Of a stretch of 29,114 nt of DNA, positions 9,706 to 21,532 are shown piece after piece. Origin of the DNA: Saccoglossus kowalevskii (lineage: Eukaryota > Hemichordata > Enteropneusta > Harrimaniidae); assembly GCF_000003605.2 (NCBI RefSeq), contig NW_003130360.1:444252-473365 (forward strand). The letters are read 5' to 3'. Both the position numbers and the translations under genes were made by a program. The notes under the pieces are model-generated. The model did not search any database. It had not been told where the DNA came from and worked only from the letters and a program-made list of their open reading frames with translations. The first letter of the stretch is position 1; the number at the start of each line of letters is the position of its first letter.

Positions 9706-12700
9706 ATGTCAGAGGACAAAGGATTAAAGCAGTTTTTAATGATATTCAATGGAATAGTTGTGGTAAGTATTATAATTATACATCATAAAATTGTTAATTG
9801 TAAATCATACATCTATGAATTATGTGACTTCAAAATATTAACAAAAATGCTTTAGCTTTAGCACTCTGCAATAATATAATGTGATATATGTTATAAATTG
9901 ACAGAATTATAATTGCTAGGGTATATGGTACACATTATAACTTTTCAAAGCTATTAATTATCACTACTTCAATCCATATAACCACTATATTCATCAAATT
10001 CTTATAAACTTGTAGAATGTATTGTATTCCTTTACAAATCATTGAATTAAAAACAAAGCGATTCAAATCTGCTAAAATTTAACCCAGTGAATAACCTCCA
10101 TGCAAGTGAGCTTGGACTTTGTATTTACCTTCAAGAAAAAATGTTAGTATACTTGATCCTAGCATAATGTAACATTCACAATATTGGAAAGTTGCACCAA
10201 CAGAATATTACTGCCAGCCTGTACTAATATAGACCCAATAAAAATTCCATATTAAACAAATAATGAATGAGTCATAGTGTATCCTTTACTGACAAAATAC
10301 CGGTTTACCAAATTAACTTGCTCCTACCTCTGTGAATTCGGAAACGCTTAAAATAAACAAAAAATTGTTTGCATAAACAAGAGTACTAAAACAAACACTC
10401 AATTTTCCTAGTTCTTTACTCAATGGCACTGCTGTTTGTGCATATCTGAATGCATGTTCACCGTTTTGGTCTAAACAATATAAGTAATGGCAATCTGCAT
10501 TGTAGCTGTAATTAAATTAATATAAGCACTTGCTTTGAGGTGCCGGGGGGGGGGGGGGGGGTTAAATAAATTGGTTTAATATCACACCACTTGTTAGATG
10601 TGAGAGACACCAGTGGATCCTAGTTCTAAAGATTATAGTATAAACAAACAAACATGCAATCTTCAATATATTCCAAGTAAGACAGTGTTTGTTTCGAATG
10701 TTTCCTTGATTAACAGAATTGAACCCATTAAAAACCAGTGTCAAAAACATTCAAGAAAAATAGGTGTATAGCTGTTGCTATGTCTACAAACCTGTTTTGT
10801 TTACTGTAGTGAATTTAGTAGACTATTTGACCGCAAAGGTTACTTTATGCAAATACACCGCCTTTACAGTTTTTCTACTTCTCATAAGTCAGCCTTTCAA
10901 TCACATATCCCTATTTATTTTGTAATGTGTGTTGTGTATATCACACAAACTAAAAGCGCCTTAACTTGCATAACATGTGGAGCTTGTCAGCTAAATTTAT
11001 TGTAAGGATTGTAACGTCCTCTAATGTTACTGCACCGCCCACTCCTATTTTTAAGCAGCTTAAGGTGGTCAACATTTTCAAACAGTGCCGTTTTCACTTT
11101 GTACCTTTATGCACGGTATCATAAATGGCAACTTGCCACACACTATGTTAACTTATAACCTAACCTAAGCTATTCACATCTTAGACGCAATACAAGGCAG
11201 AGTTACCGTGATGACCTTATTGTCCCACGGATGAATACATCAGTCAATCAATTCGTATCTCATTCTGGTGTTAAATTGTGGAATAGTCTCCCTGTATCCT
11301 GAAGACCAAAATCTCAGAGCAGCACTTCACTTTGATAAAATCTAAATTTTATTTATTTAACCAGATTTATAATTGATATTTTATATAGTATGTAATATAT
11401 ATTATGGTTTCATTATATTTATGTCAATGTCATTTAAGGGGTTGACTAGCTGTTACCAGCTATTTCAGACTCCCGTTACCCACTATTGTTAAATTTTTAC
11501 AAAATTGTATTACATTTAGATTACTAAACATTGTTTTATGGGTAATAAACTTTAAACTTAAATTATTCATTTGTATACATTACCCTTTTATCCCCTGATT
11601 TCAGCTGACATAGAGGGGTTGGGGACTTGCAGTGGGAATATTGTGATTTGTATTGTAGAAATATGATCATAAAGACTAATAATAATTTTTAATATATAGC
11701 ATTGGCAGTTTTTAACATTTCAAGACATGAACAGAAATGAACAAAATGAGAATTGGATGAATTTGGCTATGTTCTGAGTTTTGCCATTTTCAGTATATGA
11801 ACAAAGATATTAATTTCTAGATGTCATGAACTTTAAAATGGGATCTATTGTGAGATCCGGAACTCATGGTCAAAATGCATTATATTTCCATTCCATTCCG
11901 GCATGTGTTGATGGTGATCATGAACTTCAATCAAAAACATATGTTGCTAACATGTATGACAATTAGAGGAATTAAGAGCTTACTTTATGAACATTTTACT
12001 CAAGAATACAACTACCATAGTTTGGAAACAGGTGGACAATTGAGGTGTGGGTATTTTATTTGCAAAAGCTATTGGAGTAGTTTTGAAAAATGTAGGAATT
12101 AATATAAACCATTTGTCATACTTGGTTTACTAGGTCATTTATACACTCAATCATTTCTGCATAAATTGTTAATGGGTCACATTTCTATAGAATTTCCAGC
12201 TGCTGATAACTGCATGCCTGCAAATATTGTTTATTTTTAGTATTTTTATTTTATATTAAACCATTGATGCATATCATATTTGAGTGTTCTGATAACTCGG
12301 GGGTAATTAAAGTGCCTGTGAATGCCTGTTAATTTCAGGCTCAAAATCAGAATAAATATTTTAAGTGAAATAATGTTTTTCATGATAATTTTGTTTTTAT
12401 GTATTTTAAAGTGGTACACAAATTCAAAACAGGAAACATGTTGATGTGCATTTCACAGGCACTGTGTATTGCTACAGAATAAATTTTAGTCTGTTTGCTG
12501 TACTAAAACAAAAAATGTATAATGTTTTCTGTGCATGCTTGCATGTATATGAATATATAAAGTCTTGTCTATTGATTAATTGAAACATTTTACAATTCAA
12601 GATTGTGTTAGTACGAATGTAAAGCAGCTCTTGGTGACAACAAATTATACATGTCACTAAACAATAAATTAATTAATAAAATTTGTTTTTCATATTTTAT

Positions 12701-15700
12701 TTTAGTTGGCTGGCTTAGCATTGGTTGGAGTTGGTGTATGGGTTGTAGTAGACTCATCAACACTAGTTGGTGTCTTGGATAATGCAGCAATAACAAACTC
12801 TGCTTATGGTTTAATTGTTGTGGGAGCATTTATTGCACTCGTTGGATTCTGCGGCTGCTGTGGAGCATGGAAACAAATCAAATGTCTTCTAATAATTGTA
12901 AGTATCCTTTGAAAATGAATTCTGTTCTGCAGCCACATGTCTGGACTGGTCATGTTCAAACTTACTTATCTGTACCTGTTAGGAGACATAGGCACTTTCG
13001 TGATCTGATTTGACATGGCAACCTTTTTAGTACATGTACTTTAAATTTCAAAATCTAGTGTGTTTGTCATTCTGGAACCAGTTCAAATCAAACTTTACAC
13101 ATAGGTTCAACTTCAGTATAATTCTGATTAAAAATTTCTGACTGGCTTATTAAGTTTTATTTTAGTATATATTTATTCTTTGTTTCAGTGTGAAACTGTG
13201 ATTCAAAAACTTTAGTTCTTTTTGAATAAGTATGTATGCAAATGCTTATAGATTGATTATTTTTGTTTCAGTATCTCATTGTTGTTGGCATTATGTTCCT
13301 CTTTTTATTGGCTGTCGCTGTGGTGATCGCAGTATATCAAGCTGAACTAGAAACCTTCCTTGAAATTCAGATGAACACAACTCTACAGGAAAGTTATGGA
13401 GTCAAAGATGCATTCACAGAAACCTGGGATACCTTACAGTTAACAGTAAGTCTTACAAAACTATGGTATATAACGACATATTTAACATTTCTCCCAGTGC
13501 CTCCCAGTGTAAGTTGTCATCTTGTACAACTATTCCTGAGGTTCACATGACAAAACTGGATTTCAATAGCTGGTGCCTCTGAAGACCTGGACTCAACCCC
13601 ACCGCCATCTTTTTTCACTTGCAAGTGATTTAATCATCAATATGCATATGCTATGTTTTCAGTGTTCACATTTTGGACATAGTCATTACAAATTGGCACT
13701 AATGACACAGGAAATGTTTTATTAGAAATAAAAATCGGAGGAAAAAGATCAATAGTTACAGCTATTTCTGCTTTAAAATTATTTATCATTATGGTAAGCT
13801 TAGATACTGTATTTTAGTGACTATAATATGACTAGCTATGATCTAAAATGAACAAAATGGCAGATTTGATGACTTACTAAGACAGCAATATCACAGAAAA
13901 CATTACCTAGTATTCCCTTATATGCCAACTGGTGGCTAATCAGCCGTCTACTCTAGACCTTATAATTGACATTAGCTGCATATGTCTAAAGTACTGCAAG
14001 TATAAGAACGTAATTCAGTCACCTACTCTCATAATTTAGCTTAGTGGTCCAAATCTTACAAGTGGCATTGTATATCTAATATTCTGCTTGTATAGTCAAT
14101 TCAGGGAAAATTATGCATACATATTGTGTGTTTAAATAATTAAATGTGGCAGTTACTTTAACTAACAGCTGAGTATAGAGTTGATATAATCTAACTATTT
14201 ATTTAAAACTTAATGAGCCATGTAGATAACATTTCTCATCAGTTTCTAGATCACCCTCAATGAAACATCATGGTAATAATTTTTTTTAAATATTTTTTAA
14301 ATAGTTTTCCTGCTGTGGCACTTCATACTACACTGACTATGAGACATCAGAATGGTATAAGACGACAACCTCTCCATCTCAGAAATGGCCAGGAACTTGC
14401 TGCAAATATGAAGGAAGTAGTGTCAAAAATGAAGCCAAATGTTATGATGAAAACTCACAAGACTGGCATGATTATATGAATACTAATGTGAGTTCAACAA
14501 TCCCTGAATATAACAGTATCATTATTTTGAACCAACTACTCTGAAACCATTGATTTTCACCAACCTTTAATTTCACTATTAATTTTGATGCTTTGAGCAA
14601 TTTCACTGGGTTTTAAGTTCACAAACTTGGCAGGGAATAATTGGGTTTTATTTACATTGTAATTTTAGAATTTAACTTATCAGCGAAAAAATAGCGAAAC
14701 TAAAAACCAGGAAATACTGCATTCACACAGTTTGCATATACAAGTTTTACTCTCCCAATATTTTTTTTTTTGTATTAAGATTATTCAGTACTACAACAAG
14801 ATACACAGGTTTTCAACTGACGTGGGCAATAATGTGAAGCAAAACTGTTTTCATTCTTGATCACATGTATGCAATGTATACAACTTTATAAGATGCTTTA
14901 ATAATCTGTTTACAAATTTAAATGCATGCTGTGGGATGACCACTGACCTTTAACCCCTTATAAAACATTTTCAACAAACAACCCGCAAATTTGAGAAAAA
15001 GCATTCAAAATATTTTGGTCTAAGATGGGAAACTGTTTATTTGGTTCATATTGACAAAATAAATTATAGAAAACTACTTCAAATGTGAATCAATTTTTTG
15101 GCAAGAGAATTCGGTTGGCATTAATTCATTTTTACAGAATCTTTTTGTAACTTTCTGAATAAACTGTGACATCATTTTCCAGTATTATCCTGAATAACAG
15201 TATACACCAAAACATTAATATTGAAACATCTATTTCTAATCCGTATCATTAATAATATTTGATTGATTTTCAATTTCAGGGATGTTACAACACTGTAAGT
15301 ACGCTCATAACTGATAATATCACTATTGTTGGAGCTGTGCTTATTGGACTTTGTGTCATCATTGTAAGTACAAAGTTATAATGAATATAAGTCTGCTTTT
15401 ACAATTTAATAATTATGACATGAGGAAGAAATTTGTGAAAGTCACTGAATCAGAGTCTTAATGATTTCAAAACATTTTTATGAATACATTGTTTTCCTTA
15501 CTCGCGAAGTTCATGAAACTTTGTCTCATGTAAATTTAAAGCGACTTAAAGTATTGCTGAACATTTGGGTAAACTAATGGTAGCTTATCTATATTATTGA
15601 TGCATAAAAGGTTGATTACATGACATGTTTACCATTGTCTTTCATCACCAGCTGGTGGGGATTGAAATGAATGATTTCTACTATCTGTAATATAACTGTC

Positions 15701-15859
15701 AATCAAATTTTAGTATGCACTGTTGATTTGGCTTTAACTCACTGCCATGACTTGTGTGTTGTAATTAACATGTTTAGTATGTTTTTTTTTGTTTTTTTCT
15801 AGATCTGTGGACTGTGTGCAGCCTGCTGTATGTACCATTCCATAGGCAAAAATGACTAG
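9706..15859 (+). CDS. Tetraspanin, six coding exons
   Basis: Exons 9706-9762, 12706-12897, 13272-13445, 14305-14487, 15280-15363 and 15803-15859 join, all in phase 0, into 248 residues. Tetraspanins are four-pass membrane scaffolds that cluster receptors and integrins in plasma-membrane or endosomal microdomains. Visible are TM1 (about 10-35), TM2 (about 52-71) ending in the family signature GFCGCCGAWK (66-75), TM3 (about 80-105), a large extracellular loop (106-215) with WDTLQ, CCG (144-146), CC (173-174), C187 and C204 (six cysteines), TM4 (about 216-235), and a short C-terminal tail with juxtamembrane cysteines (CGLCAACC) suited to palmitoylation. N118-T-T is a possible glycosylation site. 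The start has a good CCACCATG context. Intron 1 is 2.9 kb. The exact vertebrate orthologue cannot be settled by eye; the loop fits the six-cysteine CD9/CD63/CD151-like range. Confidence 0.95.
10545..10561 (+). repeat. 17-base poly-G tract
   Basis: An uninterrupted run of 17 G residues in tetraspanin intron 1, preceded by TGCC. Its length is likely to vary between individuals, and it may be an assembly or sequencing weak point. Confidence 0.9.
11013..11560 (+). mobile_element. Decayed 3' end of a non-LTR retrotransposon (CR1/L2/jockey-like)
   Basis: The plus strand encodes the typical extreme C-terminus of a LINE reverse-transcriptase polyprotein. An upstream segment (about 11018-11120) contains PIFKQLKVVNIFKQCRF, followed by a stop. 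A second segment (11183-11299) starts RRNTRQSYRDDLIVPRMNTS and ends SGVKLWNSLPVS before a TGA at 11300. The TRQ...DL.VPR...LWNSLP pattern is a familiar LINE ending. A ~250-base AT-rich tail follows, with AATAAA near 11545. Internal stops and a frame change make it a dead, 5'-truncated insertion in tetraspanin intron 1, on the sense strand. The clade is not certain. Confidence 0.75.
12310..12464. repeat. Small inverted-repeat (MITE-like) element in tetraspanin intron 1
   Basis: AGTGCCTGTGAATGCC at 12310 pairs with GCATTTCACAGGCACT at about 12449-12464, leaving an AT-rich 155-base fold-back. A related end, TAATTAAAGTGCCTGT followed by CATTGCC, occurs again in the tetraspanin 3' UTR near 16041-16063, so the word belongs to a dispersed repeat. 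Confidence 0.5.
12930..13110 (+). repeat. Degenerate fragment of the hairpin-headed repeat's body
   Basis: In tetraspanin intron 2, GTTCAAACTTACTT, then GGCACTTTCGTGATCTGATTTGACATGGC, then TTTTTAGT appear in the same order as the ~150-bp unit at 18800-19250 (GTTCAAACTTGGTA, ACGATCTGAATCAAGATGGCC, CATTTTTGTGC). Similarity is weak and the limits are uncertain. Confidence 0.35.
14537..14717. mobile_element. MITE, TACTGTAAAA family, third copy (eroded ends)
   Basis: Starts near TACTCTGAAACCATTGATTT and carries TTTCACTGGGTTTTAAGTTC on the left. On the right is the inverted counterpart, TCAGCGAAAAAATAGCGAAA, then CTAAAAACCAGG, before AAATACTGCATT. These inner motifs match the 7546-7756 element. 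It lies in tetraspanin intron 4, 50 bases after the exon 4 donor. Confidence 0.55.
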
Positions 15860-16261
15860 ATTCATGATACAGAAATGAATGGAGGCTATTATTTTATCAA
15901 TATCAGTCAGAATAGAAAATTTTACTTTTTAAAATTCTCCACTCTCAGTATATGATGTTTTCCTGTAAAAACAAGATGGCAGAATATGGTACACAGTCGT
16001 ATAAGTCAGTCTCCTGTCTATAAAGCAAGCTGTGTTTTGTAATTAAAGTGCCTGTCATTGCCGCAAGCATTGAATTTTTTAACAAAGTATCATTGTAAAA
16101 GTAGAACCGATGTGTTTTAAACTAGAGTACAAACACACTTGTTTTAGTGACATTACCCGGTATAACTGAACCATCATATACTGAACTGTGGAGATGTTAA
16201 GTCATTTTAATAATTTTTAAACCAGTAAACGTGCAAATTAATATATCTCTCTAAAATATCA

Positions 16262-16267
16262 AATAAA
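16262..16267 (+). terminator. Tetraspanin polyadenylation signal
   Basis: AATAAA about 400 bases after the tetraspanin stop codon, followed by T/G-rich sequence (TGTTTTGGCTCTTTTG), is the best 3' end candidate. Confidence 0.5.
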
Positions 16268-16289
16268 TGTTTTGGCTCTTTTGATTTTA

Positions 16290-18610
16290 TTCTGGGTATG
16301 CGAGGAGTATTTTTAAAGTAAGCATTTTTATTTTAGTGTTATCATTCTCGCATTGAATGCATTTATGAGTTATATTATCAGTATTACTTTATCATTAAGG
16401 ATAACACTTATTTTATAAGTGTTTATGATTTATTGACAATATGGGAAATGTACATATCAGTTATTAGTATATAGAAAACTCTTAAGGACGGTGGTCATTG
16501 CTCTGCGTCATGTTCGGTATGGGACTCATAGCGACATGTACAACACATGAAATTCAAACGCACGCTACGCATCATTTATGCAAGTCGTATTTATATAGTG
16601 AAATGATACAACAATGTACAATATTCCATCACCAAAGGTGCATTAACATTTTTAACTTATCTTGTTTTTTTATTTTGAAAATACACTGTATTATATTGAT
16701 TTTCAGCTGACGTTGCAATGTAGTAAAGTATTAATCTGAATACAACTAGCCACTAGATATGAGGCAATTGTGGTAAAGTAAAATGGGTAAAAAAATAAGC
16801 TGTTACATCATCATTTTGATCCGTCCGTCAATAAAAAAAAATTTGAGAGAATTTACCAATTCTAAATGTTCAACTAAACAACCAATCAGGGTTACCTATT
16901 TGAAGGACATAGAACATACATTTATCTACCGGTGTATCATTTTGATGTCACATAAGTGCATCACAAGGGAAAGATCTATTGAATCAAAGTTACCACATTA
17001 GGGTGACAACTTGTCCACCACAGTTGTATGTAAAATAGGACAGTAGAGCAGGTATAAATAAACTTGGTACAAGGATTTAGAGGTTATTATTCACTTATTC
17101 AGGGGGGGTGTAACATTTATGTTTTCAACCAACAGCATTAAAGCCTACCGTATGCTGAATACAACTGTGCTACAATTTTGATTTTATCATTCAGTAGGTC
17201 ACATTTTTATTTTTTGTCTGGTCACAAGAAAAATTGAGAATTTGAGTTTAACTAGTTGAGAAAAACCTTGGACTGTAGTCTGATGAAAATATGATATACA
17301 TGTAGTTACAAGTTAGGAAAACTGTAATGTATAATTTTACCTTTATATGCAACCTTCTTTTCACTTTAAATTGAAATTGTGAACTTAATGTATGTGAGTA
17401 AATTCTTTTTCTTTTGACGATGAACAGTTCTGATATGGGACACCTAGCAACATATGCACAATTTGTGTACATGATCCAAACATCAAACGTGTGCTGTAGC
17501 ACTAACATTTTTTCAACTTTTCTATTTATTCTGAACATTTTTAACTGCCTGTGCATGTGAAATATCTTTCAACTCATTCTAAATTTACATATTCAGCTGT
17601 GTTGATTTTAACCCTTTGAATAATAATTTTGTCTTTCAAATTGGGAAGTTTTGCACATTTGCAGTGATGTGCGTAACCCTACATATCAGGCTTCAATATT
17701 AAAGTATTTACAACCTAGATGTAATTAATCAATACAGACATGAACTAAAAAAACTGTAGTGTTGACTTCAACTAATTTTAAACACTTTTACCGTCTGCCA
17801 ATGTAAACATATCATGAATTGTTTTACTTTTGCGTTTAACCAAGAAAACTCCGCAAATGCATGTGGTCACATGGGATTTTATTTTAAATGAAATAAAAAA
17901 AATTAAATATACTCGCATATTTGTCAAAGTTGTTTAGTTTATTGCAGAAGGAAATCTGTAATTGTATGTTACACAGTATAAAATTTTACTAGATTGTAAC
18001 TCTAGCAAACCCATCTATTTACTAAAGAGCACAAAAACACAATACAGTTCATTGTGAAATAATCATGTCTCAATCTGAAAACCTGATATCCAATTTTGAA
18101 CAAAAAATAGAAATGATGCAATACATGTGCACTTTGCATAGAACATACACAATAATCATACAAAGACTTTTTCAAAATAGACCTGACCATGTCAAAACAG
18201 TTACCATGATGTGCCAAATTTTAATTTAAAAACAAATTACATGGTTCCTTGAATGATAACATTGAACAATAAGTTTGGTTTGTGACTATTTACTGTGTAG
18301 ACGCAAGTATTTCATGAAAACACTGACAAGACGTAATAAATGACCAAGCTCAGTATGGTCACATTTCATGATCCAGTATACAACGAATGTCTGCCTCAAA
18401 AATTTGGACGACTTGATTGAACTTCACTTTCTCTTTTTTTATAAACCAAAATGACTATCTTTCAGAGGGGAATGTGGCATTGAAATATTCTTACTGGTAC
18501 TTCATCAAAATTGACTGTTAAATTTATGTATCATTACTACTTTATTGTTTTATCTTCAAATCCTTTGCAATGTTTTGACGCCACTATGATGTTATGACCT
18601 TTGTTTGCCC
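16290..18610. other. Gene-free intergenic sequence with a faint diverged duplication
   Basis: No exon is supported on either strand. Around 16515 (GTATGGGACTCATAGCGACAT) and 17432 (ATATGGGACACCTAGCAACAT) there are similar words, each followed about 110 bases later by ATTAACATTTTTAACTT or CTAACATTTTTTCAACTT, suggesting two old copies of one dispersed repeat. Open frames here (70-100 codons) are AT-rich and lack domain features. Confidence 0.35.
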
Positions 18611-18617
18611 TGTTTTT

Positions 18618-19690
18618 AGTCCCCGTTTGGACGCAGTCCGAAAACGGGGACTCATGTTTTGACCTCCGTGCGTGCATGTGTGCGTCTGTGCGTGCGTCCG
18701 GACCTGTATCTTAGAAATGCCTGGACCAATCACAATCAAACTTCACACATACATCATACATGATATCATACATATGCACGTCAATTTGTTTCACGATCTG
18801 AATTAAGATGGCCGAATGGTGGCCATTTTTGTGCTAAAAATCATCAAAATCAAGCATTTCTTGGCTGTTTACAGATGGATTTTGTTCAAACTTGGTATAT
18901 ACATTAGAAATTGTAGGACCTTGATGCACATCATTTTGTTTTACAATCTGATTCAAGATGGCCGAATGGCGGCCATGTTTGTGCTAAAAATCATCAAAAT
19001 CAAGCATTTCTCGGCTGTTTACAGATGGATATTGTTCAAACTTGGTATATACATCAGACATTGTAGGACCTTAATGCACAGCATTTTGTTTTACGATCTG
19101 AATCAAGATGGCCGAATGGCGGTCATTTTTGTGCTAAAAAATCCTCAAAATCAAGCATTTCTCGGCTGTTTACAGATGGATTTTGTTCAAACTTGGTATA
19201 TACATTAGACATTATGGGACCTTGATGCAAATAATTTTGTTTTCCAGATAAGATTAAAAATGGCCGACTGGTGGCCATTTTGTTTTAATGAATGTGGTTC
19301 TCGTGCCATATCTCTGACTTGCTTTCACTGATTATGTTCGAATTTTAAATACATCATGTCATATTCAAAATGGCCAAATGGTGGCCATTTTTGTGCTAAA
19401 AAATCATCAAATATCAAGCATGTATGGATGGATTTCGTTCAAACTTGGAACATATATTAATCATTACAGGTTCCTGGTGCACATCATTTATTTTTCAGAT
19501 TGGATTCAAAATGGCTGTCTGGTGGCCATTTTGTTTTAATGTTTTGACTTGTTTTGACTGGTTATATTCAAATTTTAAATATTCATTATACATCATATCA
19601 TATATAAACATGTATTCAAAATAGCTGATTTTGAATGCTGTTCCAGAGCAATATCTCTCAATATGAACACGTACTTTTTTGACGATCAGA
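18618..19690 (+). repeat. Hairpin-headed tandem-repeat element, main copy
   Basis: The left end is a strong hairpin at 18618-18652: AGTCCCCGTTTGGAC pairs with GTCCGAAAACGGGGACT around a tiny loop. A CpG/TG-rich segment follows (GTGCGTGCATGTGTGCG), then a unit body repeated head to tail. The word AAGATGGCCGAATGG starts at 18805, 18955 and 19105 (exactly 150 bases apart), with looser units near 19254, 19366, 19509 and 19613. Each unit has a GGCCGAATGGCGGCC-type palindrome, ATCAAGCATTTCT and GTTTACAGATGGATTTTGTTCAAACTTGG. Because 150 is divisible by three, a 130-codon frame is open across three units. It has no known domain and is not called as a gene. Confidence 0.85.
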
Positions 19691-19699
19691 TACAAATGT

Positions 19700-20450
19700 C
19701 AATAATTTTAATGTTAAAAAATCATATTCCTGACATGGTTATATTCCAGCTATATTACTATAAATAAAACTATATATCTTAAATTTGATAACTAACGGGA
19801 ACTGTGCCATGCATGGCTTGTTTACATAGATTTCGCATAACGCAGAAATTGGTCTATTGTTGAATGCACTTCTAATGGAGTAAACACAGTACCTGCAATA
19901 CAGGGTGAAGTATATGTACACCTTAGCACAAGTTTTGATGGAAAACTTCTGTTTAGTCAGAAATTATAGCTAAACTATTAAGCCATAATATGTATGTTCA
20001 CCTATAATAATTGAATGCATGGAGCATGTGTGGGCACGATGTTTTATTTTGACTAACATGTCACAACTTGTACTCATTTCTACAAACCAATATAGTAGAG
20101 CAGTAATTTTTGGATCAATGTTATCATTTAAAGAACTGTTGAATCACCTGTAATATTTACACTGACAGTACCCAAATTATAAGTCCTTGTTTTTGGATTT
20201 TGAATATAGCTTCTATTCCTTCATGGACTTGTCTATCAACTGATCTGATCATAGACAGAATAAATATGCATAAAACTCTTGTAAAAAAAGGTTTCACGAA
20301 GGATGCTCAGACCTACAAACCCCAGGATGAACAGCTTTCTTTCATTCTTTGTTACAATGAGCGCTTGTGATATTTACTTTGTACATATTACACATATATG
20401 ATTGAATAACATTATTTGTGTTGACACTTACTATTTGCTTCTGAACACTA
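19700..20450. other. Intergenic, no gene seen
   Basis: AT-rich sequence between the hairpin-headed element and the 21-bp minisatellite. No exon, RNA gene or clear repeat was recognised. Confidence 0.4.
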
Positions 20451-20458
20451 AAATATCC

Positions 20459-21132
20459 ATGTATAAAGATGCAATATTCATGTGTAAAGGTGCAATATCC
20501 ATGTGTAAAGATGCAATATTCATGTGTAAAGGTGCAATATCATGTGTAAAGGTGCAATATTCATGTGTAAAGGTGCAATATCTATGTGTAAAGGTGCAAT
20601 ATTCATGTGTAAAGATGCAATATATATGTGTAAAGGTGCAATATCTATGTGTAAAGGTGCAATATCTATGTGTAAAGGTGCAATATTCATGTGTAAAGAT
20701 GCAATATTCATGTGTAAAGATGCAATATCTATGTGTAAAGATGCAATATCTATGTGTAAAGATGCAATACCTATGTGTAAAGATGCAATATCTATGTGTA
20801 GTAAAGATGCAATATCTATGTGTAAAGATGCAATATCTATGTGTAAAGGTGCAAAATTCATGTGTAAAGATGCAATATTCATGTGTAAAGATGCAATATT
20901 CATGTGTAAAGATGCAATATTCATGTGTAAAGGTGCAATATTAATGTGTAAAGGTGCAATATTCATGTGTAAAGGTGCAATATCCTTGTGTAAAAGTGCC
21001 ATATCTATGTGTAAAGGTGCAATATCCTTGTGTAAAAGTGCAATATCTATGTGTAAAGGTGCAATATACATGTACAAAAGTGCAAAATCTATGTGCAAAG
21101 GTGCAATATCTATGTGTAATAGTGAAATGTCC
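20459..21132 (+). repeat. 21-bp minisatellite, 32 copies
   Basis: The consensus unit is ATGTGTAAARGTGCAATATYY (21 bases). I count 32 copies. Unit 4 is one base short, unit 17 carries a 3-base insertion (GTA), and the last few units are degenerate. Variation is mostly at the AAAGAT/AAAGGT position and the last two bases. Because 21 is a multiple of three, long open frames exist in two plus frames and two minus frames (heptapeptides like MCKDAIS, CVKMQYL, LHIDIAS, CTFTHRY). None has coding evidence beyond the repeat. It lies about 600 bases downstream of the EMC10 stop. Confidence 0.95.
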
Positions 21133-21139
21133 TGACAAC

Positions 21140-21530
21140 ATATATCATTGAGATTGAAAACAATAAGACGCAAATGACGATGACAAACACAGTGTGTGTC
21201 ATGGATGACTGATAAAATTCGCAAAGTGAAAAATTGAAATATGCATAGATTCACTGTGAAAAAACAAGCAATGTAAAGCACAGCCGTTTATACCATGAAA
21301 AACACAAACATTTAACAACTAGAAAGTCAATAAGATCGGCAGTGTGCACAGCATCTTTCGCTGAATCAAACCATGGAAGTATAAACTGTTAATACCTCCA
21401 TGATCAAACTAATTATACTTCTGTGGGAGTAGAAGCTTTAACTTTTTGGTGGCCTCAATCATATATTTCAAACATATAGGACAAAAGAGTGATTAGCAAA
21501 AACAAAAAGATTTTAACCATCTTTTAATGT
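21140..21530. other. Spacer between the 21-bp array and the EMC10 3' end
   Basis: No exon or repeat recognised. The right part may be transcribed as EMC10 3' UTR on the minus strand if polyadenylation occurs further downstream than 21533. Confidence 0.3.
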
Positions 21531-21532
21531 CT

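Noticed and set aside
10606-10631. AGTGGATCCTAGTTCTAAAG resembles a cloning-vector polylinker
   Set aside because: It lacks the two bases that make the SpeI site and differs at the XbaI site, and the flanks are ordinary genomic sequence. Most likely chance.
10775-11005. 76-codon plus-strand open frame in tetraspanin intron 1
   Set aside because: No domain. It could be further-decayed LINE sequence upstream of the 11013-11560 relic, but I could not align it to reverse transcriptase by eye.
17248-17556. 102-codon minus-strand open frame
   Set aside because: Composition looks like translated AT-rich intergenic DNA, with no domain or exon context.
18816-19208. 130-codon plus-strand open frame with three ~50-residue repeats
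   Set aside because: It is the translated 150-bp repeat unit. Related copies elsewhere are not open through, and there is no known domain.
20520-21281. A 253-codon minus-strand open frame and 180-197-codon plus-strand frames
   Set aside because: They are translations of the 21-bp minisatellite plus short flanks. No splice, start or domain support, and several frames are open at once.
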